Shown here piece after piece: positions 1 to 9,630 of a DNA stretch of 64,000 nucleotides. Position numbers and translations under genes: made by a program. A model generated the notes under the pieces. That model saw only the letters and a list, made by a program, of their open reading frames with translations, had not been told where the DNA came from and made no database searches. The number at the start of each line of letters is the position of its first letter. The first letter of the stretch is position 1. The stretch covers positions 471,036-535,035 of the forward strand of contig NZ_LMEY01000023.1 of NCBI RefSeq assembly GCF_001426665.1, given 5' to 3'. The stretch comes from Rhizobium sp. Root1334. GTDB lineage: Bacteria > Pseudomonadota > Alphaproteobacteria > Rhizobiales > Rhizobiaceae.

Positions 1-1594
1 GACCGGCGAAACCGGCGCCGGAAAATCCATTTTGCTTGATAGTTTGTCGCTGGCGCTCGGTGGGCGCGGCGACGGTTCGCTTGTTCGCCACGGTGGCGAC
101 AAGGGGCAGGTGACGGCGGTCTTCGATGTCGGCATGGGACATCCGGCCCGGCTTCTCGTTCGCGAAAACGGTATCGACGATGACGGCGACCTGATTTTCC
201 GCCGGGTGCAATCGGCCGATGGCCGCACCAAGGCCTATGTCAACGATCAGCCGGTTTCGGTGCAGTTGATGCGCCAGGCAGGCCAGTTGCTGGTCGAAAT
301 CCATGGCCAACATGACGACCGCGCCCTTGTCGACACTCACGCCCACCGCACCCTTCTTGATGCCTTCGGTGGTCTTGCCGAGGAAGCGCAGGCGGTGTCC
401 GGGCTTTACCGCATCTGGAAGGATGCCGAGCGGACGTTGAAGAAGCACCGCGACAAGGTCGAGGCAGCTGCCCGCGAGGCCGATTATCTGCGCTCCGCCG
501 TCGAAGAACTCGAAGCGCTGTCGCCACAGGATGGTGAAGAAGACGATCTTGCCGAGCGCCGTTCGCGGATGATGAAGGCCGAGCGCATCGCTGTCGACAT
601 CAATGAAGCGAGCGAGTTTCTCAACGGCAACGGTTCACCGGTTCCGCTGATTGCCTCTATGGTGCGCAGGCTGGAACGCAAAAGCCACGAAGCGCCAGGT
701 CTTCTTGAAGAGACTGTCGAGCTTTTGGACGCAGCCCTCAACCAGCTTTCCGACGCCCAGATGGCCGTTGAGGCGGCGCTGCGCAAGACCGAATACGATC
801 CGAAGGAACTGGAGCGTGTCGAGGAGCGGCTGTTTGCGCTGCGCGCCGCAGCCCGCAAATATTCCGTACCGGTGACGTCGTTGCCGGCGCTGGCCGTGCG
901 GATGATCTCCGATCTTGCTGATCTGGATGCCGGCGAAGAAAAGCTGAAGCAGCTGGAAGCTCAACTTGGCCTGACCAAGGGTGCCTTTGACGCGGCAGCC
1001 GTGGCTCTGTCGGCCAAGCGTCGCAACACGGCGACGGCACTGTCCGACGCCGTCATGGCAGAGCTTCCCGCGTTGAAGCTCGAGCGTGCCCGGTTCATGG
1101 TGGAAGTGACCTCCGATCCCGATGTTGCCGCCGCCGAAGGGATCGATGTGGTCGAGTTCCACGTTCAGACCAACCCTGGCACGCGGCCCGGCCCGATCAT
1201 GAAGGTAGCATCCGGCGGCGAGCTGTCGCGCTTTCTGCTGGCGCTCAAAGTGGCGCTCGCGGATCGGGGCTCCGCGCCGACGCTCGTTTTTGATGAAATC
1301 GACACCGGGGTTGGCGGTGCGGTGGCGGATGCCATCGGCCAGCGGCTCAAGCGGTTGTCGAAAACCGTCCAGGTGCTTTCGGTCACCCACGCGCCGCAGG
1401 TGGCAGCGCGGGCCGCAACGCATCTCTTGATTTCCAAGGGGCCTTCGGCGGAAAAGTCCGAAACGATTGCCACCCGTGTGGCCCGCATGGACGACAAGGC
1501 CCGTACCGAAGAGATCGCCCGCATGCTGGCGGGGGCCTCGGTGACGGATGAGGCAAGGGCGGCTGCGGCGAGTTTGTTGGCTGGGAATGGGTAG
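1..1594 (+). CDS. recN: DNA repair protein RecN (5' truncated)
   Basis: RecN is an SMC-like ATPase acting in recombinational repair of double-strand breaks. The frame is open from base 2 and begins inside the Walker A motif (TGETGAGKS), so about 30 N-terminal residues lie outside the window. A central region rich in charged residues fits the RecN coiled coil. The ABC signature (SGGELSRF) lies near base 1213 and Walker B (LVFDEIDTGVGG) near base 1287. About 530 residues are present, close to the roughly 557 expected for the family. It stops at TAG 1592-1594, 83 bases before ligA, with which it may be co-transcribed. Confidence 0.97.
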   Translation, partial: TGETGAGKSILLDSLSLALGGRGDGSLVRHGGDKGQVTAVFDVGMGHPARLLVRENGIDDDGDLIFRRVQSADGRTKAYVNDQPVSVQLMRQAGQLLVEIHGQHDDRALVDTHAHRTLLDAFGGLAEEAQAVSGLYRIWKDAERTLKKHRDKVEAAAREADYLRSAVEELEALSPQDGEEDDLAERRSRMMKAERIAVDINEASEFLNGNGSPVPLIASMVRRLERKSHEAPGLLEETVELLDAALNQLSDAQMAVEAALRKTEYDPKELERVEERLFALRAAARKYSVPVTSLPALAVRMISDLADLDAGEEKLKQLEAQLGLTKGAFDAAAVALSAKRRNTATALSDAVMAELPALKLERARFMVEVTSDPDVAAAEGIDVVEFHVQTNPGTRPGPIMKVASGGELSRFLLALKVALADRGSAPTLVFDEIDTGVGGAVADAIGQRLKRLSKTVQVLSVTHAPQVAARAATHLLISKGPSAEKSETIATRVARMDDKARTEEIARMLAGASVTDEARAAAASLLAGNG

Positions 1595-1650
1595 TTCTAC
1601 CCTCCGGTGAAGGATAGGGAGCATCTTCCCATTCCCCCAAAATTCTCTAA

Positions 1651-3837
<2,187 letters not shown>

Positions 3838-3903
3838 TCGCCCTTCCGTTGCCTTAAAATGCTTTCCTCGATCCCCTGTCTTCTCTATGAGGGCTGCCAG
3901 ATT

Positions 3904-3921
3904 ATGACAGTTTCGTGACAA
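3904..3921 (-). promoter_or_regulatory. Pho box (PhoB binding site) upstream of the DUF47-pit operon
   Basis: On the minus strand the bases read TTGTCAC-GAAA-CTGTCAT, close to the PhoB consensus CTGTCAT-N4-CTGTCAT (second half perfect, first half differing at its first and last bases). It lies 22 bases before the start of the DUF47 gene. In Sinorhizobium meliloti the orfA-pit operon is known to carry a Pho box and to be repressed by PhoB under phosphate starvation; the same logic is inferred here from position and sequence. Confidence 0.75.
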
Positions 3922-3943
3922 CGCGAAGATAGGTGGATGAACA

Positions 3944-4588
3944 ATGCTGGGTTGGTTTCGCAAGCTGATGCCGCGCGAGGACAAGTTCTTCGAGCTTTTC
4001 GAGGCGCATTCGCGCACGGTCGTTGGCGCGGCCGAGGCGATGAAAGCTCTGCTTGCCGGCGAGGGTGATCTTGATGCCCATTGCGACCGGATCATCGCCC
4101 TGGAAGACCAGGCTGACGCGATCACCCGTGACGTCCTGCTTGCGGTCCGGCTGAGTTTCATCACACCGTTCGATCGCGGTGACATCAAGGACCTGATCCA
4201 GTCGATGGACGATGCCATCGACATGATGCACAAGACGGTGAAGACCATCCGGCTGTTCGAGCAGAAGACTTTTGATCCCGGCATGCGCGAAATGGGCGTT
4301 CTGATCATCGATTCTGCCCGGCTGGTTGCCGAAGCCATTCCGCTGCTCGACCGCATCGGCGCCAACGTACCGCGGCTGACCGCCATTGCCGAGGAAGTGA
4401 CCCGGCTTGAGGGGCGTTCCGATCAGCTGCATGACGAGGGCCTCAAGGACCTGTTCCGCCGCCACGGCACCTCCAACCCGATGGCCTATATCATCGGTAG
4501 CGAAATCTATGGCGAGTTGGAAAAGGTCGTCGACCGTTTCGAGGACGTCGTCAATGAAATCAGCGGCATCGTGATCGAGAACGTCTGA
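3944..4588 (+). CDS. DUF47 family phosphate transport accessory protein (PhoU-like, OrfA)
   Basis: This 214-residue all-helical protein belongs to the DUF47/PhoU-like family (TIGR00153), which accompanies Pit phosphate permeases and probably modulates them from the cytoplasm. Diagnostic stretches include FFELFEAHS near the N-terminus, LITPFDRGDI-like sequence (here FITPFDRGDI) near residue 66, and a C-terminal ELEKVVDRFEDVVNEI segment. Its TGA overlaps the ATG of the permease gene by one base (TGATG), implying translational coupling. A Pho box lies just upstream, so the pair is probably controlled by phosphate supply. Confidence 0.93.
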   Translation: MLGWFRKLMPREDKFFELFEAHSRTVVGAAEAMKALLAGEGDLDAHCDRIIALEDQADAITRDVLLAVRLSFITPFDRGDIKDLIQSMDDAIDMMHKTVKTIRLFEQKTFDPGMREMGVLIIDSARLVAEAIPLLDRIGANVPRLTAIAEEVTRLEGRSDQLHDEGLKDLFRRHGTSNPMAYIIGSEIYGELEKVVDRFEDVVNEISGIVIENV

Positions 4589-5589
4589 TGGACGCGACCC
4601 TCGCCTTGCCGTTGCTTATCGCCCTGATCGGCGTTGCGCTGTTCTTCGATTTTCTCAACGGCCTGCATGACGCCGCCAATTCGATCGCCACGATCGTCTC
4701 GACGCGGGTTCTGCGGCCGCAATATGCCGTCATGTGGGCGGCGTTCTTCAACTTTATCGCCTTCTTGTTCTTCGGCCTGCATGTTGCCGAGACGCTCGGA
4801 ACCGGTATCATCGATCCGTCCATCGTCACGCCGCAGGTGATCTTTGCCGCCTTGATGGGGGCGATCATCTGGAACATCGTCACCTGGATTTTCGGCATTC
4901 CCTCCAGTTCGTCTCATGCGCTGGTGGGCGGGCTGGTTGGTGCGGGCCTTGCCAAGACCGGGGGCGACGCGATCGTTCTGACCGGCCTTCTGAAAACCGT
5001 CGGTGCCATCTTCATGTCGCCGATGATCGGCTTCATGCTGGCGCTGCTGCTTGTGCTGATCGTGTCCTGGGTTTGCCTGCGCCAGACGCCGTTTGCCGTC
5101 GATCGCAGCTTTCGCGGCCTGCAGTTCATTTCCGCCTCGCTCTACTCGCTCGGCCACGGCGGCAACGATGCGCAGAAGACCATGGGCATCATCGCGGTGC
5201 TGCTGTTCAGCCAAGGCTATCTCGGCGACACGTTCTTCGTGCCGTTCTGGGTGGTCATCACCTGCCAGTCGGCCATGGCGCTCGGCACACTGTTCGGCGG
5301 GTGGCGGATCGTCCACACGATGGGCTCGAAGATCACCAAGCTCAATCCGATGCAGGGGTTTTGCGCGGAAACCGGCGGGGCGATCACCCTGTTTGCCGCG
5401 ACATGGCTGGGTATTCCGGTCTCGACCACGCATACGATTACCGGCGCCATCATTGGTGTCGGTGCGGCACGACGCGTCTCGGCAGTGCGCTGGGGGCTGG
5501 CGGGCAACATTCTGATCGCCTGGATCATCACGTTGCCAGCGGCAGCGCTGATCTCCGCGCTGTTCTATTTCGCGGTGGGGCTGCTCTAG
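4588..5589 (+). CDS. pit: Low-affinity inorganic phosphate transporter, PiT family
   Basis: This is an inner-membrane phosphate (metal-phosphate/H+) symporter of the PiT/PHO4 family. Its 333 residues contain about ten hydrophobic segments and the duplicated family signatures: GLHDAANSIATIVSTRVL near residue 22, SSSSHALVGGLVG near residue 107, GGNDAQKTMGI near residue 191 and PVSTTHTITGAIIGVG near residue 278. It starts within the stop of the DUF47 gene. In S. meliloti the homologue supplies phosphate in Pi-replete cells and is repressed by PhoB; the upstream Pho box suggests the same here. Confidence 0.95.
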   Translation: MDATLALPLLIALIGVALFFDFLNGLHDAANSIATIVSTRVLRPQYAVMWAAFFNFIAFLFFGLHVAETLGTGIIDPSIVTPQVIFAALMGAIIWNIVTWIFGIPSSSSHALVGGLVGAGLAKTGGDAIVLTGLLKTVGAIFMSPMIGFMLALLLVLIVSWVCLRQTPFAVDRSFRGLQFISASLYSLGHGGNDAQKTMGIIAVLLFSQGYLGDTFFVPFWVVITCQSAMALGTLFGGWRIVHTMGSKITKLNPMQGFCAETGGAITLFAATWLGIPVSTTHTITGAIIGVGAARRVSAVRWGLAGNILIAWIITLPAAALISALFYFAVGLL

Positions 5590-5605
5590 TCGGCGAGGCG
5601 ATTGA

Positions 5606-5631
5606 CCATAGCCGTCGAAAGGCGGCTATGG
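5606..5631 (+). terminator. Perfect 9-bp hairpin after pit (weak terminator candidate)
   Basis: CCATAGCCG and CGGCTATGG form a 9-bp stem with an 8-base loop, 17 bases after the pit stop. There is no T tract, so it may stabilise the pit mRNA 3' end rather than act as an intrinsic terminator. Confidence 0.4.
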
Positions 5632-5738
5632 CTTCCCGATCGCAAATTCGGCGCGACACCCGCCGCCAAATAGTATCCTATGGGGCAGGCGGTCAAAGAA
5701 CTGCCGGTGTCAACCAGAACCCGAGGAACACGCAAGCG

Positions 5739-6485
5739 ATGAAACTGGCCACTCTGAAAGACAGTACCCGCGACGGCAAACTCGTCGTCGTTTCCAAGGA
5801 TCTGACCCGCTGCTCGGAAGTCGGCCATATCGCCCGCACCCTTCAAGCCGCGATCGATGACTGGGCGCACGCCGGACCCCGGCTGGCGCGGGTTGCCATT
5901 GGCCTCGAGACCGGCGCGCAGCCCACCATGCGGTTTCATGAACACGACGCTGCTTCACCGTTGCCGCGCGCGTTTTTCTGGGCTGGCGGCTCCGGTGGTT
6001 TTACCGGCCCGCGCGATCCCGTCACGATCAGGGAGGGGGCTTCGAAACTGTCCACGACCGCTCAACTCGCCGTCATTGTCGATGACGTGGGTGTGCAGGC
6101 GGATGCCGAGGCGGCAAAGCAGGCTGTTCTTCTCATCCTGCTCGCCAACGATGTTTCGGCTGATGGTGCCGGTGCTGTTTCGTCGTTTTCGCCGGTGGCA
6201 GTTACGCCGGACGAACTGGACGAAAGCGCGGATCTTTCCTTGCTTGTTCGTCTCAACGGCAAGCCGGTCGAGGGTGGCAAAGGCAGCGTGAAGGACAGTG
6301 CCACCGCTGTGGCAGCGGCTGCAGGTAAGCGGCCGCTGATCGCGGGTAGCATTGTTGCAACCGGCTCCTGCCTCGTCACCTCGGCCCTGTCTTTGGGCGA
6401 CGTCGTTCGCGTCGAGATGAACGACCGTACGGGGCATTCTATTTTCGGTGCGATCGAGCAGACGGTCGAAACCCGCAGCAAATGA
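5739..6485 (+). CDS. Shortened fumarylacetoacetate hydrolase-like protein, probably catalytically inactive
   Basis: The N-terminus (MKLATLKDSTRDGKLVVVSKDLTR) and C-terminus (GDVVRVEMNDRTGHSIFGAIEQTV) are clearly those of the rhizobial FAH-family hydrolase, usually about 335 residues. Here only 248 residues remain. The segment that normally carries the conserved YVNHVELVRKAR-type block after the PRAFFWA region is missing. At the usual position of the E-x-E metal ligands, just before AVIVDDV, the sequence reads T-A-Q. The aspartate in the LLANDVS stretch is kept. The frame is intact with normal base composition, so this looks like an in-frame-reduced paralogue or pseudoenzyme rather than fresh decay. 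A longer in-frame start inside pit is a shadow. Family assignment is firm; loss of activity is inference. Confidence 0.75.
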   Translation: MKLATLKDSTRDGKLVVVSKDLTRCSEVGHIARTLQAAIDDWAHAGPRLARVAIGLETGAQPTMRFHEHDAASPLPRAFFWAGGSGGFTGPRDPVTIREGASKLSTTAQLAVIVDDVGVQADAEAAKQAVLLILLANDVSADGAGAVSSFSPVAVTPDELDESADLSLLVRLNGKPVEGGKGSVKDSATAVAAAAGKRPLIAGSIVATGSCLVTSALSLGDVVRVEMNDRTGHSIFGAIEQTVETRSK

Positions 6486-6491
6486 AGGGGC

Positions 6492-6520
6492 GGGCTCCGG
6501 GGCAACCGGAGCCTGTTTCT
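6492..6520 (+). terminator. Intrinsic terminator after the FAH-like gene
   Basis: GGCTCCG (6493-6499) pairs with CGGAGCC (6507-6513) across a short loop, followed by TGTTTCTCTT. The T run is imperfect, so efficiency is uncertain. Confidence 0.5.
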
Positions 6521-6541
6521 CTTCGTGACAATTCCTGCCTT

Positions 6542-6555
6542 CAATTCTTGAATTG
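6542..6555. promoter_or_regulatory. Short inverted repeat upstream of panC
   Basis: CAATTC-TT-GAATTG forms a 14-base inverted repeat about 120 bases before panC. It could be an operator, but no regulator can be named and repeats this short occur by chance. Confidence 0.2.
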
Positions 6556-6677
6556 TCTTTTTGCACTGCACACGTTAGGAAAGCCGCGCCGGGTTTCATG
6601 CGGATGCTCGCAGCGAAAACCGGCAAGGCCAGCCGCCGTGAACAAGGTGGCATGCTTGCGGATTGGAGGATCCCGAG

Positions 6678-7553
6678 ATGGAAACAATCACAACCATTGC
6701 CGATCTGCGCGCCCGCCTGAGCGGCCATCGCCGCGCCGGAAAAACCATCGGTCTCGTTCCGACCATGGGTTATCTGCATGTCGGCCACACGGAACTGGTC
6801 GCCCGCGCCCGCGCGGCAAACGACATCGTCGTCGTCAGTCTGTTCGTCAATCCGCTGCAGTTCGGCGCCAATGAAGACCTGACCAAATATCCGCGCGATC
6901 TTGCTCGTGATCAGGCGATGCTGGTTGAAGGCGGCGCTGACTTTCTCTTTGCACCCGGTGTGAGCGATATGTATCCGCGGCCAATGGAAACGGTCGTCGA
7001 TGTGCCGACGCTTGGCAGCGAGCTGGAAGGCTCGGTTCGCCCCGGACATTTCGCTGGTGTCGCCACGGTCGTTACCAAGCTGTTCAATATCGTCCAGCCG
7101 GATCGTGCCTATTTCGGCGAGAAGGATTTCCAGCAGTTGCAGATCATCCGCCGCATGGTCGAGGACATGGCGCAGCCGGTCGAGGTGGTCGGCGTGCCGA
7201 CGGTGCGCGAAGCCGATGGTCTCGCCTGCTCGTCGCGCAACGTCTACCTGACGCCGGCCGAACGGGCGGCTGCGGCAATCGTGCCGAAGGCGCTCGATGA
7301 GGCCGAACGGCTGATTGCCGGTGGCGTGATGGATGTGGCAGCACTTGAAAAGGCAGTAGGCGATTTCATCGCATCCGAGCCTTTGGCAAAGCCCGAGGTG
7401 GTCGCTCTGCGCGACCCCGAAACCCTTCATGAATTGACGGAAATCAGCGAGAAACCGGTTCTTCTGTTGCTTTTTATCCGCTTCGGGAGCACCAAGTTGC
7501 TCGATAACCGGGTTTTCAGCCCAAAAACCGCAAAATTTGCAAAGGTGGCATAA
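6678..7553 (+). CDS. panC: Pantoate--beta-alanine ligase (pantothenate synthetase)
   Basis: PanC condenses pantoate with beta-alanine, using ATP, in the last step of pantothenate (coenzyme A precursor) synthesis. The family motifs are clear: [10 protein letters not shown] (the HxGH nucleotide-binding signature) near residue 27, [13 protein letters not shown] near residue 57, and [18 protein letters not shown] near residue 142. The chosen ATG is preceded by GGAGGA at 6665-6670 with good spacing; an upstream TTG in the same frame is less likely. Its TAA is followed two bases later by panB, so the two form an operon. Confidence 0.97.
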   Translation: METITTIADLRARLSGHRRAGKTIGLVPTMGYLHVGHTELVARARAANDIVVVSLFVNPLQFGANEDLTKYPRDLARDQAMLVEGGADFLFAPGVSDMYPRPMETVVDVPTLGSELEGSVRPGHFAGVATVVTKLFNIVQPDRAYFGEKDFQQLQIIRRMVEDMAQPVEVVGVPTVREADGLACSSRNVYLTPAERAAAAIVPKALDEAERLIAGGVMDVAALEKAVGDFIASEPLAKPEVVALRDPETLHELTEISEKPVLLLLFIRFGSTKLLDNRVFSPKTAKFAKVA

Positions 7554-7555
7554 GC

Positions 7556-8377
7556 ATGAGTGTACAGGCAGTAAAGCGGCGCCTGAGCCCCGGCAATATC
7601 GAAGCATTGAAGGGCGAGCGGCCGATCGTCAGCCTGACGGCCTATACGACGCCGATTGCGCGATTGCTGGATCCGCATGTGGACTTCATGCTGGTTGGCG
7701 ATTCCCTCGGTATGGTTCTCTACGGTCTTGATTCGACCGTCAGCGTGACCCTTGATATGATGATCGCTCACGGCCAGGCCGTCATGCGTGGGTCCGAAAA
7801 GGCCTGCGTCGTCGTTGACCTGCCGTTCGGTTCCTATCAGGAATCCAAGGAGCAGGCGTTCAAGAGTGCCGCCCGCATTCTCAAGGAAACCGGCTGCAGC
7901 GCCGTCAAGCTCGAAGGCGGCGCGGAGATGGCGGAAACCGTCGATTTCCTCACCCAGCGTGGTATTCCGGTGCTCGGCCATGTCGGCCTGATGCCGCAAC
8001 TCGTCAATACGATGGGCGGTTACCGTTCGCTCGGCCGCAACGACAAGGAAGCAGCCAAGATCAGGCGCGACGCAAAGGCCATCGACGATGCCGGTGCCTT
8101 TGCAATTGTCGTCGAAGGTACGGTCGAGCCCCTGGCACGCGAGATTACAGAAGCGCTACGCGCGCCGACCATCGGTATCGGCGCATCGCCAGCCTGCGAT
8201 GGCCAGATACTCGTGACCGACGACATGCTCGGTATTTTCAGCGATTTCAAGCCACGTTTCGTCAAGCATTTCGTCGAACTCGCACCGCAGATGTCAGCCG
8301 CTTTCGAGGCCTATGCCAACGAGGTCAAGGCGCGGACGTTTCCCGGCATCGAGCATACGTTTCAGGTCAAGCGCTGA
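7556..8377 (+). CDS. panB: 3-methyl-2-oxobutanoate hydroxymethyltransferase
   Basis: PanB makes ketopantoate from 2-ketoisovalerate and methylene-tetrahydrofolate, the first committed step toward pantothenate. In 273 residues it shows the decameric PanB hallmarks: [13 protein letters not shown] near residue 27, [11 protein letters not shown] near residue 45, KLEGG near residue 121, GHVGLMPQ near residue 142 and the catalytic glutamate region [10 protein letters not shown] near residue 185. It starts two bases after panC. The 2-ketoisovalerate substrate is also a product of the pathway begun by IlvBH, encoded near 57 kb in this window. Confidence 0.97.
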   Translation: MSVQAVKRRLSPGNIEALKGERPIVSLTAYTTPIARLLDPHVDFMLVGDSLGMVLYGLDSTVSVTLDMMIAHGQAVMRGSEKACVVVDLPFGSYQESKEQAFKSAARILKETGCSAVKLEGGAEMAETVDFLTQRGIPVLGHVGLMPQLVNTMGGYRSLGRNDKEAAKIRRDAKAIDDAGAFAIVVEGTVEPLAREITEALRAPTIGIGASPACDGQILVTDDMLGIFSDFKPRFVKHFVELAPQMSAAFEAYANEVKARTFPGIEHTFQVKR

Positions 8378-8387
8378 GGCGTTGAAG

Positions 8388-8417
8388 GACGGGCCGGGCG
8401 TTGCCCCGGCTTCCGTC
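8388..8417 (+). terminator. GC-rich hairpin after panB (terminator candidate)
   Basis: GACGG/GCCGGG pairs with CCCGGC/CCGTC in an 11-bp stem interrupted by small bulges, 10 bases after the panB stop. No T tract follows, so it is only a candidate. Confidence 0.4.
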
Positions 8418-8559
8418 TGATCAGAAATTTGGATCACTGCATCAATCTTATTGAATTGTTCGATAGGTCCGCCGGACCTATCTGTGCGTTCCATCATGAA
8501 CGCATCTCGGCACGTGTGACCTAGCCGATGGCTGCCGTCACTCCGGAAAGTTTCCTTCA

Positions 8560-9276
8560 ATGACAAAAGATGATTTCTGGCAGGGCGTTCGTGGCGGGTT
8601 TCCCGTCATGGTGTCCGCCGCGCCCTTCGGGGCACTGTTCGGAGCGCTGGCGGTCGATAACGGGTTTTCCGTTTTCGACGCGGTGTTCATGAGCGCCACG
8701 GTTTATGCCGGTGCCAGCCAGATGGTTGGCCTGGAACTGTTCGGTCACAATGTTCAGCCCTGGCTGATTGTCCTGTCGATATTCGCCGTCAATTTCCGTC
8801 ATATTCTTTATTCAGCGTCGATCGCCCGGCATATCCGCCATTTCTCCGGACTGCAGAAGTTCTTTGCTTTCTTCCTGCTGGTCGATCCGCAATATGCCGA
8901 GACGGAAAAGCGGGCGGAGCGCGGCGAGCCGGTGACTTTTGCGTGGTATCTCGGGTTCGGGATGATCATCTATCTGCCCTGGCAGATCATGACGCTGCTT
9001 GGCGCGATCTTCGGGCAGATGATCGGCGATCCGAAGGCCATCGGTCTCGATGTGTTGCTGCCGATCTATTTCATGGGGCTGGTTCTCGGGTTCCGCAAGC
9101 GCGACAACTGGCTGCCGGTCGTTGCGGTCAGCTCGCTGGCTTCGATTGCGGCCATGCATGTCGTCGGCTCGCCCTGGCATGTCAGCATCGGCGCTATCGC
9201 CGGTATCCTGCTTGCCGCCTGCATGCCGCTGTCGAAACGGCATGAGGAACCGGTGACGTTGGAGCATGAGGTCTGA
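8560..9276 (+). CDS. azlC: AzlC family branched-chain amino acid exporter, large subunit
   Basis: This 238-residue integral membrane protein has the AzlC/YgaZ family pattern: a conserved N-terminal GFPVMVSAAPFGALFGALA stretch, an ATVYAGASQMVGLELF segment near residue 46, VNFRHILYSASIARH near residue 77 and several further hydrophobic helices. AzlC works with the small AzlD subunit to export branched-chain amino acids or analogues. The azlD homologue starts two bases downstream, which confirms the assignment. No dedicated regulator gene is adjacent. The start is the first ATG of the frame after the upstream gap. Confidence 0.93.
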   Translation: MTKDDFWQGVRGGFPVMVSAAPFGALFGALAVDNGFSVFDAVFMSATVYAGASQMVGLELFGHNVQPWLIVLSIFAVNFRHILYSASIARHIRHFSGLQKFFAFFLLVDPQYAETEKRAERGEPVTFAWYLGFGMIIYLPWQIMTLLGAIFGQMIGDPKAIGLDVLLPIYFMGLVLGFRKRDNWLPVVAVSSLASIAAMHVVGSPWHVSIGAIAGILLAACMPLSKRHEEPVTLEHEV

Positions 9277-9278
9277 TC

Positions 9279-9590
9279 ATGGATAATGCAGAACACATGC
9301 ACCTGATCTACGTGATCCTCGCTGCGGCTGTTGCGACGTTTCTCACCCGCATCGGCGGCTATGTGATGATCACGCAGATGAAACGTATCCCGCCGCGCAT
9401 GGAAGCGGCGTTGAACGCGGTGCCGGCAGCCGTGCTATCGACACTGGTTGCGCCCGCCTTCCTCTCCGGCGGCTGGGACGTGGCTGTGGCCATGCTTGTC
9501 GCTCTGGCCGTGGGTTTGCGCTACTCATCGCTCTGGATGCTGCTGGCTGGCTGGCTCGTCGTCATGGCGATCCGGCATCTGCTGGTCTAG
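9279..9590 (+). CDS. azlD: AzlD family branched-chain amino acid exporter, small subunit
   Basis: A 103-residue protein with three to four hydrophobic helices and the AzlD/YgaH pattern (ATFLTRIGGYVMI near residue 16, MEAALNAVPAAVLSTLVAPAF near residue 42). It is the partner of the preceding azlC and starts two bases after its stop. A strong terminator follows directly. Confidence 0.92.
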   Translation: MDNAEHMHLIYVILAAAVATFLTRIGGYVMITQMKRIPPRMEAALNAVPAAVLSTLVAPAFLSGGWDVAVAMLVALAVGLRYSSLWMLLAGWLVVMAIRHLLV

Positions 9591-9596
9591 TAAAAA

Positions 9597-9630
9597 GGCC
9601 CGCTCCTTGCGAAGCGGGCCGGATTTTTTT
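9597..9630. terminator. Bidirectional intrinsic terminator between azlD and the aminopeptidase gene
   Basis: GGCCCGCT (9597-9604) pairs with AGCGGGCC (9613-9620), flanked by A5 on the left and T7 (9624-9630) on the right. It can terminate both convergent transcripts; the aminopeptidase stop codon at 9629 lies at its edge. Confidence 0.85.

Noticed and set aside
4734-5738. In-frame upstream extension of the FAH-like gene through pit
   Set aside because: It lies in a shadow frame of the Pit permease; the FAH family start MKLATLKD at 5739 is clear.
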